Shown here: in pieces, positions 12,801 to 24,800 of the stretch | How the letters are laid out: each line of letters opens with the position of its first letter | Numbering within the stretch: position 1 is the stretch's first letter | DNA from: Prostheceraeus crozeri | Taxonomy: Eukaryota; Platyhelminthes; Polycladida; Euryleptidae | Assembly: GCA_907163375.1 (NCBI GenBank) | Contig: CAJQUW010000896.1 | Location: 62,001-126,000 of the forward strand | Reading direction: 5' to 3' | DNA: 64,000 nt | The notes under the pieces: model-generated | What the model was told of the DNA's origin: nothing | Database searches by the model: none | Seen by the model: the letters and a program-made list of their open reading frames with translations, nothing else | Program-made: the position numbers and the translations under genes

Positions 12801-15800
12801 AATCATTTTCTCTGCTATTATGCTGACACCATCAGAGAACACATTTTCCGTCGACTAACACGGTGATTATTTACCTGCTTTAGTCTGCAATCTCTATTCA
12901 CTCTGCCAAATCACGGCAACCCTTTCTTTATTTTGATTAAATTGCTTATTATATTTTCACTTTTTTTACAATTGATTGCGAACTGTCACGTCACAAGTTG
13001 TTATACTGGTTATTACTTAATACGAGTAAAAGAGCTTTTGTGAAGAAAAGTGTTAAATTCTGATGATTTCATCTGCTGAGCAAAGATCAGAGTTTCTGCT
13101 GCAATTGCTGAGGTCAGGCACTACATTCTGAACTTCTGTCTATTACTTTTGAATCATGGTGATTATAATGCAATGTGTTTCTATCTGTCGCTCAGCAATA
13201 TTCCCTTTGTAAATAGTAGCGAAATTTAAATGTTGAGTATTTGAAAATGCGTTCTCATTTATTAATACAGATAATAATCATGTGCATAAAGTGATAACAA
13301 TAAAGGCTTTCTCAATAAAGCCACACCTATGATTAAGATCAAAGGCTTTAGAGAATCTTTTGTATAATGTCCGTGTTTGATTCTTCGAAGTTTTCCGCTT
13401 GAAGGCGATGATGATGCTGACATCTAGTCTATTTATAATTGAGATGTAAGGCTAATGTGCCGATAGCGAAAACAAAATGCGTGAATTTTCTTTTAAGTTT
13501 TACTTCATGTTTTGCATTTTGTATTTCTTCAGCTAATCACATCAAGCAATTATCAATAGATATGTTACTTGGAAAAATGGAAAAGATATCACCGCAACCA
13601 TAAAGTTCTATAAAATTCATGTATGAAAGGAACAATTTGATTTTAGAAACTTATGCTGTATACTGACACCATGATGAAGTGGTCAACAAACAAAGCTGTC
13701 AGTCTTTTTATTCCACTGTCAACAACTGATTAGAATGTAACTTGAATTATGCATGTATTCCATTTTATTTTTTTGAAACGTTTTCGCTTTCAAATTTAAA
13801 AAGTGGCACTTGACAATTGGCAAGCAATGGTTTTCAACTTTTGAATAGACTTAGTCATCATCAGGGTTGAAAATACTCGTACATATAAATACATGTATTT
13901 GAGTGCGAGACAATGTGTATATCTTGCTTGCTGAATAAAGTGTCGCTTTTGGTGTTTAATTGAAGCTTTGCAGTAATGAAAGTTAATGAAATTTTCACTT
14001 TTCGAAAACATTAAACCGTCTACTAACATAGTCATGTTTATTCGAGCTTGATTTATCACCTCATCGAATTCTGTGGGAAAAAGTTATTCCTGCGTAACAG
14101 AAATCACAACTTCAAGTTTTTCGTCGTAGGTTTGCGACTCAATTTTCACTTATTATGATTCTAATCCAGACGCATTGCAGTCTGCGCACTGCCGTTTGTT
14201 ACTTGACAACCTCGCTGTAGAGGAAAGTCCAAAGATGCGGTTGATACACTTGTAGAATACGCGTGTGATGATCCCAGTAGTGAGCTCCAGGCACAGGCTC
14301 ACTTATCTTTGCGTTGTTTTTGGTATTGTGGTCGAATCTTCCGAGAAAATCACTGAAATTAGGCGAGAAGAAAATTCAGACTGAAATCATGCAACATATC
14401 GTCCAGATCGCAAGGTGGTAATATTGATGCACTTTCAGTTCTGTAGCTCTCAATGTTTATAACTTTCCCGACAAATTTCAATGACTCCCACATCCAAGCA
14501 ATTTTTAACTGTATGGATTTGGTGATATATTCCTCTTTATTCCGGAGTCATTGTTCCGCTCCGTATAGCAACACCGGTCGCACACAAGTTTCGGTACACT
14601 TGATTGGGATATATTCATTGGATAACAGGCTGCTGAAGTCTCTTCATTTCAACCATCTTGCCGAAATTTTGGTCCTTACCGTCTTCTCTGTCCGTGCATC
14701 TCAGCCAATCATATCTCTCAAATAAGCAATATTCACATGCTTCCTTCACGGAGATGCCGTCAAAGTTGAAGGAGTCATCTTCTGACACATCATTATGTCC
14801 CATGCAAGTCGGTCAGCAGGAAGCTGCTTGCACCTTCTTTCCTGCAATCATTTTTTTTGGTTATTTTTTTTATTTCAAGGAAAGTTTTACACGGACGATG
14901 AAGAAGCATAAAAAAGTAAAGATAAATGAAAGTCATATTAGGGCACTCAATTCATTAAGGACATCGTACTTGGGCATACAGGATAGCACACTGATGGCAT
15001 TGCCACGCTGTATGGCCATGCTTATGCGTTGTCGCAAGAAGGCGGTTGCACGGTCATCTCCAGTTGCAGCAACAATCTTCTGTCCCACGGTCTTGATGAA
15101 GTGGTCAGCGCAGTCCCAAGGCTCCCATGGTTTCCACAGCTATTGGGCAGAAGTGATAATCCACCGCTAGCTCTTCATATTTCTTTCTCCTCCTTTCCTC
15201 TGCCATCGATGCGATAGTAACGTGCTCTTGGTGGGATAGTGGAAGATTACTCGTCGCTAATGTATCGGTACAAGTAAAATCCCATTGAAGGGAGCGTCCT
15301 TTGGCCCAAGGAATGAGCGTTGCTCCATCTGGCCTTTTACCGTCAGTTCAACACAGTCCTTGAGGCTCCAATATCGATGGGATGCCAGCGGAGATGAGTG
15401 CCCGTCGTATTAAGTCATTGGCTTGACTATGCCGAGTCAGCCTCCCTGCATTGAATCGACAGCTCAATGCATGTACTCCAGCACTGTCCACCTCAGATCC
15501 ACACTTGCACTTGAAAGGTGCGCATATTGTTGCTCCGAGTCGTAGACCAATGATGATGCGCAGCTGATCATTCGGTAACTTCAAACCAAGTGAAGGGAAA
15601 GGGATCGCCGTGAGCCATGCGCCTGCTGCCTTCGTTGAAACTCCAAGAATTCTGGCTTTTGATCTGTCATCGGATGCATTGGCTAGTAGATTTGCGTATT
15701 GAACATCGATCAAGGGCTTGTCCCAAGACTTTTGTATGGATCTCTGCTGATCGCTCGGTGGCACGTTAGCAGGACACTTTGCTTCCCATGCAGCCATAGC

Positions 15801-18800
15801 ATCTTCCATGTCGCAATTGGGAGTTGAGCCAGTGAGAATGGCTGATTTTGTCTCCGAAATGCCGTGTGAGGACGCCAGGAAAGCCGGCAGAGACAAATCA
15901 GACGCCCGTCTCAATCCAAGACCGCCGAAGGAAATTGGAAGAAAGGCCTGTGTACAGGAATCAGGTGTCAATCTGCATTTCAAGGTTGCCTCCAATGCCT
16001 CTCTTTGGAGATCATCAAACTTGAGGAGAACATGGTGGATCCTGAAGAATGGGAATGTCCTCAGCAGATATAGCAACTTAGGTATCAGGAAACAATTTCG
16101 AAGAAGATAAAACGAGTGATGTGCATCAATGTTGTTGAGTCTTTCAACCAGAGTTGATAGCTTGTTCAGTTTCTTGGTAAAGATGTCTTCCGCAGCTGGC
16201 GAAAAGAGAGGAGAACCTAAAAGGGAAGCATCGTGAATGCTTAACATTGTCATATCTTTGAAGAAGGCACAATCGTTCGCTCGTATTACTGACATTGGAT
16301 CAAAAACTTCACATTTTCAAGATTCATCTGTAATCCAAGATCATCTTGCCGTTTGATGATCGTGTCAACGTCCTTCTGCACTTGTTGGGGAGATCCAATT
16401 ATACAGCCATCATCCAGATACCAACAATTGATCTCGCAGCGAAGTTGGTTTATTAACGAGTCCAGGGCCAATGTAAAACCTAGTGGTCCAAGCGGATCAC
16501 CTTGCTGCATCCCCTCAGCGGAAGGGATTATGAGACTGTTGTAAAACAAGTTGTTTGGTCGACTATAAAGTTGCCATGCTAGAGGAAAGATATCACCGCT
16601 TGAGATCCTTATCTCTCGAAGAACCACGTCTCTTCTCACGGTGTTAAATGCGTTTTTGAAATCCACCTTTACCATTATAAATGGTTCATTGGTGTCTGGA
16701 GATTTCATCTTTGCGTGTAGGAAACTGCGGACGCTATGAACTATTGCCTCTGCGCCTTTTGGAGAACCAACCCCCAATGGATGCGGGAAGAATCGTCCTT
16801 TGTGCTTCTCAATTCCCACTCTGGCTGCCAACTTGCTTGTCAAACGACGGTAAACTGTCCCTATTGCAATTGGTCGAATGCAATCATTATTTGCAATCAT
16901 TATCTTAATCTTCTCCATGGTCACTTTGAGACCACGAAGTTCAAGGTCAGTCTCCCATCTGCTGAATGGCTCTCTTGCCTTTTTCTTGGTCTCACCAATA
17001 GAATGACATCAACATTAAGACTTACAAAATCCACATTCTTGTATAATAGTCTGGTTCGATGAATGAAAGTATATTTGGATAATTACAGTTCAGGTACATG
17101 GAGGAAAATCTATCTTTAAATGCATCAGGATAAATTGGGTTTGGTCATTTACTGATTGAAGTCTACTGCACATGTTTCCTTTATAGATCACTGCCATGCA
17201 ATTTTCCTCTCCAATTCTCAAGCTAGATGACCTTGTCAAAAGATAATATTGTGAAACCTTTTCGAATATCGAAGCTTTGATGCTTTTGAACGAAAAATAA
17301 TTGTCATTTTTCCTTGACTGTTCCCTTTTGATGGACATCAAGTGAAGAAATCATCAAATATAACATTTTATCTCTGAACAGTTTGATTAGTACAATTCAA
17401 TTTCAGCTTTGTCAATCTTATTTAGTCTTCGACTGATAAAGCTGAATTGTACTTACTAAATTGTTCAGAGATTTATTGTGATGTGTTCAATATCTTATCC
17501 GATTAATGTCCATCAGAAGAGAAGAAATGAAGTTAAGAGAACTTTTCATTCATCCATCCACAGTCAGTTAGATTACGTACTCAAAGCTGAAGCAGATGAA
17601 TTCTTTAATCAGTAATCGTTTATTACTTCAGCGATTTTTAAAACGAGGAAGTAGGAATTCTGCAATAAACATGCGAAATATTCAAATGATGACATTCACT
17701 TGTACTCCAGTAGAGATTATAATATGACAGCACCACCGTGCAATGGTAAACTTATTCACAAAATGGAATTTGAATGTCAATGAAATCCCTTCAATGAAGG
17801 CTCAACCTAAATATTTGAACATTACTTCTTGTCAGCTTACCTGCGTTCGTTGTTTGGTATTTGACTTGTGGTATTTACATAGCCTGATTGACTAAATCGA
17901 TTTGCCTTCGCATTCGTTATTCAGGTTTGTTTTTTCGACATTCTCGGAAGTTAATCAGATATTAAATATAATGACAGACAAAATGCAGAATTTATGCGAA
18001 TCAATGGAGAAGATCCAGGTTTATTTATGTGTGTGTGGGTCATTCACGGTATCACATTATGAATTCACAGATTTAAGTTCAAGATATGTGAAGTTTGTCG
18101 TCGAGATATTATACGAGATTATGCAAATTGCGCCATTTGTATACTTGCGGTGTACATGCAAGGTTGGGTCTTGGGTTCACTGTTCGGTTTTGGGTAGTCT
18201 TGGGGGTACCCAAGAATCTTGGGGTGCGGACCCAAGAGTAAAGAAATTGACCATGAATGATCATTTGCGGTTTTCTTAGAAAAGTTCTGCCTAAGTATAT
18301 GACTACATTATGTCATAGCAAGTCATCTGCATGCAAGCTTACATGTATGTACATGTAGATATGCAACCTACTTCAACCACACGATTGATCTTTCTATGAT
18401 AAAACTGTGCTATCATCAAATTTGATATATACCTACCGTAAATGCATATCTGTTAATTTGTTTAATTAGCTTTTAAACTATGCTTTGATTACCTATGGCT
18501 TCCTTGTGAATTTAATCCATTAAACTAGATGTAATGCACATTGTGTTAGACAGAATTTTGTATATATCATTTTGCATGAAATAAAACAAATAATGCGTGA
18601 AAAATGCAATGCATTAAACCAATACCTGCATAAAATTGGCAGCCTACAACAATTCGTAGATTACTTGCTTCATATAGCCTCTTGCCTTGAAAGTCAAAAA
18701 CTTCGGCCTATATTGTTTATTCTACTATTAGGCTACATGTATTAGAAATAGAAAGATATCGGTATCATTAAATGTAGTGACATTCTTTGATGATTGCTTC

Positions 18801-21800
18801 TCACGATTAGTAAAAATATCGTTATATCTACATTTGTGCTATTTTCATCCTATACGAAGCCTATGTTATGTGTCAGACATGTTGTAAGGAATGTAGCTTA
18901 TAGTCATGCATGTTGTTCTAATTAGGAAATTATTAGTTTGTAGACGTAAACAGGGTTGATGATATCAAGCCCAGAGATAACCTATGCCGATAATTAAAAC
19001 TTTTAGCAGAATATTAATTAATATGGCCTCAATTCCGCAATAACAAATTCATGTAATAAATAGTAATTAATATGAACATTAGATACATATTAATTGGATA
19101 GCAATATGTACAATATGGTATGATTCAAAATATCTTCATGCAGTTTTAAATCTCAATCAAAATTCCAAACATGTTCTGGAAATTGTTGTTCCACTTCATT
19201 AGAGAAATAGCCACTCTTGGGTCCAATCTTGGGGGTACCCAAGATTAAACTTGGTCTTGGGTCTTAGGGGGTACCTCAAGATTTAATCTTGGGCTTTGGG
19301 GTACCCAAGCTCAAGTTTGGACCCAACCTTGGTACATGCCACATTCAGAACTTCGATAGTCTCCGTGAGAACTCGCAAGTTATGCAATCTGGAGCTGAAA
19401 GACTAATTTTCTACTGGACTTCATGTTAAATCTTTCGATGTCTGACTCGATCTCTGATTCGATTGAACGGCACGAACCGGTGCTATGGTTACATAAAGTA
19501 CCCAGTTTTTCAAGTCGGAAGTTTCTATGCCACTTTTAGAGGATCCTGAATTTCTTTTAGAGAAATTAATGACAGGTCTGATTATCCCAAAGGTAATTAA
19601 TGATGATTATCCGCACCTACACCTTTTATTTTATTCCAGTAAAAATTAGTTTTCTTCTGTTATTTCCCTTATCCGAATATTCACGCTCCTAATGACAAAG
19701 ATTGCGTAGCACCAGTTTCCCTGAGCATAGGAAAAATTCCTCAGGATTCAGGGGAGTGCGGTTGGCTTGCAAGCTGGTAATTCACTACTATTATCTAAGG
19801 AGCTATTTTGAAGCACCCAGTCTCATTTTGTAGACCATCTATTGTCCACTGACTCGGAAGCTACATAGAATAATTCATTCATTTCTCAAAAGAGTAATTT
19901 CTTCTTTTAGCAAATGTTGAGCGGCATTAATTGAAAGTCATAATACAGCTGTGAAGCTAGTTGAAAAGATTTGTCGTGAGATGCATTAATAATACTCCTA
20001 GTAAGTTCAAGCAATCAAAGCGCAGCCTAAATCAGCTTCACGTCATCACATTCGTTATTTTTTGGCTCTGACAATGGGACGTAGCGTGTTCTTTTATTGT
20101 ATTTTCCCCTCGAGAAAGCTATTAACCGTTAGCTGCTGTCAATTTCCAATGGTGTGCAACATTACCAAATGTACACAAATATTAAGAATTTCAAATATTT
20201 ATAGAAATTAAACAAATTCTTTAGAGGACTTATGTGCATTCCCACAGGCAAACCAGACAAAGTCAAAATTTCTATCATAGCACATAAATTGAAAGCCATC
20301 ATAAAGCAATAGGTCGAATTTGATTGGCGGTTGAGATGGGGAAAGGGAATCACCTACAGAAAATATCAACTTCTGCTGACTTAATAGTAAATTGCTTATC
20401 AGGAGGGCTAATTCAGACAGCAGATGACACTGGCCATGTGTTTTATGAAATAGCTGATATTATCAGAGTACAGACGATGCATATTACAATATTTTACGGA
20501 AACTTAGATGGGTGTTCACTGAATAGCGTGCGTATTTTTACCGAATGCCCCTGTCAGAAATGACCAACTTACGTGCGACCAGTAATAATCATATACCCGA
20601 GATTGCAGCCTGCTATGCAGGCCCTCAGCTTCTTCAGCCATTGTAGACACCACAAATTCTTTTGGGCCATTCGGAGCCGCACTGACGAACACTTGAAGAA
20701 CGGAAATCGCCAATGAATTCTGCGCTTGAATCGTTCAAGTATGAAGACATCCTACTATTCAATCACATCCCTGTATAACATGAAACGATCCCAGATGGTG
20801 AATATTTGTAGAGATTCACGAAGCTTGTGAAGTGTCAATCAAGCAATGTTAATGTATCTTCATTGATGTGAGAGAAATCTTCCCTGGCAAAGTTGGCAAA
20901 ATAAGGCCGCTGTAGCACAGAAAAAGGCGTCTTTCATCTTACGTCTTCCATGTCACCCTCTTTTTAACACACTATTCATAAGGTGTGATGAGACGATTTT
21001 CATCTGCTGTCATCCGCCTTACATCGTCCATCTTTCATCTTCCACCTACCGCAGTGACACCTGGAAAATCCATTTCCAATACAGTCATCGCTGTTTTTTA
21101 CTCTTAACCGTTGCTATGACTGCTGTCTTGATCCTCTTCCGACATGGTGAACAAAACGCTGTTTTCTGATACATTGCTTCTCTTTGCAAATCGCATCTTC
21201 CTATATTTTACCTCTGACGTCACTTCACGTTGTTTCAATTTTTGAACAGTCTCGTGGCTGATCTGTGCTTATGACTGATGGAAATGAACTTCATCAGTCG
21301 CATAATTTCATGCCTTATATCCGAAGGACGACGCGCCTTATGACTTTTCCTGTGTGACAGCGTGATGGACGATGGAAGATGGATGATGGAAGATGACTTG
21401 TGGCTGGTGAATTTTTCTGTGTGATAGGTTGTATTCTTTTCTACATGCAATTAAAGAGAAATCCCAATTGGAAGACGCCTTATTCTGTGTGCTAGCGGCC
21501 TAAGCTAGCCAAAATTTTTTCCAAATGCAAGTCTGTTTTGGTTTATGAAACTTAGAAATTGAGACTATTTATTAGACAAGTGAGGCTCCTTCTGAAAAGC
21601 TCAAGTAGATATACCTAAAAGCAATGTCTGCAGATAGCAGCAACTAACGAGCGAACCGCAATTTTACTACATCGAATCAACTGCTGCAGACAATGGTCTG
21701 TTAACATGTAACTATGTAATATGCAACATCATATGTTTATTCATGGACTGCCTCAAATCACTGTCTCCAGTTCATTGAAAGTATTTAAATGTAAGCTGGT

Positions 21801-24800
21801 AAATCTACTTTTGTAACTCCTCATCATCCTGCCCTATTGACCTTATTGTTGCATTTGAATAAATGAATGCTCGATTCGAGTTAAGATGTTACATAAGTGA
21901 AGCCCCATTTCCTTCCCAATGACTTTTGCTTGTGCTCAAATTTGAATCTCTTGACTCACGTAGAATCAGCCCTATATGTAACATCATTTTGAAATAATTT
22001 CCTCTATCATGTTTAAGTATTTTGAGTCATCACAGTGAGATTGAGCAAACTTGTGCTAAAAGAAGAATGTCAACTTTCTATTTCTTATCATTTTTATAAA
22101 CTTTTCGTTGAAGGAGCCTGAAGATATGAAATTCTTTGGAAAAGTGGTTTTGCCATTGGTGGAGAAGTACTTTGATGCCCACAAACTCTACTTCGTTGGT
22201 TCGCATTCGCTAGCTACTTCCAAGGAGAAAGAATACGTGACATCGTGAGTCCTTGCCAATTCTCTTCCTTTTGTAATAGATTGTGATTGAGACGTTGCAT
22301 AATATTTTCAGGTTATTTTGTAAATTATTCTCTCTACTACGACAAAAGATGCTGGCCTTTGGCCACGATGTGAACATCTCCGTGAGATGCCTCCAGGGAT
22401 TGGTCCATGCAATAGATTTCAGGTGAGTTATTCGCTTATAACGATGCTGTAACCAAAGAAATTAGATTTCTGCTGTTTTGATTTAGTTAGACCTTTATGG
22501 TACCTATATTTCAAATCAAGAGAGCACGATTAAAGTGGCATTTCATCAAAGGATGTTGCATTCATTTTATAAACAGAAAGGAGGTAGTTTGTTTTGATGT
22601 TGTCATAGGGAAGGCTCGATCACTGAGTTTATCAGGAGTTCCAGGAAGCCAAGATGAGGATGCCAACCGATGGTGAGTGCGGTGTTCATTCGCTGAATTG
22701 TTCTGAATGTCTGTGAGCCTACTGACAGGTTTAACGACGGATAGAGTCCATTTGAGTCCCAATAGGGAAAGTCGTGCTATATGTCAAGCCTGAATCAGGT
22801 TGCCCTATCGAACAAAACGGGAAGTTCCACGGTGACATGTTGCACGACCTATCATCGGTGCCATCGGAATTGTCGTCACGTGGTAGGAGTTGTGATCGTT
22901 TCACCGACATTCATGGTGACTTGCGATTACGGCTGTAGAAACCAGGAAGGTCTCAGACTCTCGGACTTGTGTGCAGCCTTCAACTTTGCAATTGCTAATA
23001 GGCTCTTTAAAAAGCGCGACTGCAGGGGTTTGTTGCTATAACAGCTAGCGTTCGAATAAAAGCGCCTGGAACATTTTTCACGTCCTATTTCAAATTCTTA
23101 CCAACATGAGTATCTTGCTGAAGCGCAGTGGTCAGATATACACCGCCTGACACATGTCCTTCTTCATGTGTCGGAGACATGACCCATAAAGGTTCGTCAT
23201 GATCTAATAGATGCAATCCTTTAAGAGTGAACGACGCTCCATGCGTGAACTGAGAGGCATGCTCCATCTATATGATCGACAAGACGAAACACGTCGGTCA
23301 AGTTTTTCGTTTTAGGCTAATTTTTCTTTGTCAAGCAGTGGAAGCGATCTGATACTTTTCTCTCACTACTATATAAAGCCTTCCGCACGGACGAACTGTG
23401 AAGGCTCCATGTAGCTTCACGCCAAATTTCGCGGCAAATCAGTCCTTCGCCAAAAAATCGCTTTCGCTGGTCATTTGCAACGGATGCCAGATAGAAGTGG
23501 TCAAAGAATGAGATGGTGGCACAACGTGAAGAGGAATTGAGCATACTTGAAATGCATGTAGCTACACCAGCTTCCACTGCAGTGCAATCATAGTCAACTC
23601 AATTGCATACAGCATGAGATTCCTGTGAGAACTGGGAGCTTATCGAGTTTATCAACGAAGAGGGAAATCAAACGTTTGCGAGTCAGGGGACTTTCATAAT
23701 CACTAGAGCTATGCACAATAATGTACATGTTGCTCTGTAAGTTCTGACAGAATGCACTAATTTTTTATGAATATGTAGACTTCCACAGCCATCGATCAAA
23801 TTTGATTATCGCATGTAGTTATCTACCCGTTTCAAATGAAAGGAATTTCACTTCGTACTAACTTACTAAATGATGTAACTATTTTATTAATGTACATTTA
23901 TAATGGTCAGTGAATTGTCAGCATTTCCTATTTCAAACCAAAAAAGCTTTGACTGCGTCACGTTAAGTGCAATGCTGTCGATCGGATTTCATAGCGAGCA
24001 TTAACTTACTCAATGGAGTGCACGTTTTCAAGCATAAAAATTTACTATGCTACAAGACCGGCGTTGTGGCCTTGTGGAAGAGTGTTCGCTCTGCGTCCGG
24101 GAGACCTTGGTTCAAATATTGGTCGGTCAAACCTAAGAATTTTAAAATAGGTACACTCTGTATTCTAGCTTAACACTCAGCACAAAAAGAATGAGAATGG
24201 GATAAATGACTACTCGGCCACATGGAAGAAAGGCTCCTTGCCTAATGTGCTTCTGAGTATAAACAGCGTCCATTTATTTACTATCTCGAACCTACGGAAA
24301 CTTACCTCATTGTTTTACAAGGCTCTATGTGAATTATTCTTCATTTTCACAGATCAGCTTGCCAATTTGAAAGTGCGTATGAGATCCTTTCATAGCTATT
24401 TGGTATTCTTTCAATTAAGAACGTGATTTTGCGTCGAATGTGACAATTTCTCAACTATTTACAGCAATCGATTAATCAGATGCGGTATTTTGTAGATATT
24501 CCGTCGACCCCTTTTGAAGACTACAAATATCTGCAACACTGCAGATCATTTGTGGTGAATATGTATCCATGTTTTCCGTTCACTTTAATACATATGCAAA
24601 TGTTGCTTTTATTTCTTGAGAAAGGAATCTGAATATTTGGAGTTTTCATCAATAACATGTTTCATTTACATGCAAATTGAATAGTAAGATATGTAGATAT
24701 AGGCTGCTTATCATCTAATGTCGATAGGGATGACTGATCAAAAGTATTTCTATCATTTTTGTAGATCACTGGTGAAGAACCAAGGTGTCGTCCGTGTCTT

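Noticed and set aside
14658-15170. 170-codon + frame
   Set aside because: It lies antisense to the LINE coding sequence on the minus strand and is a shadow of it.
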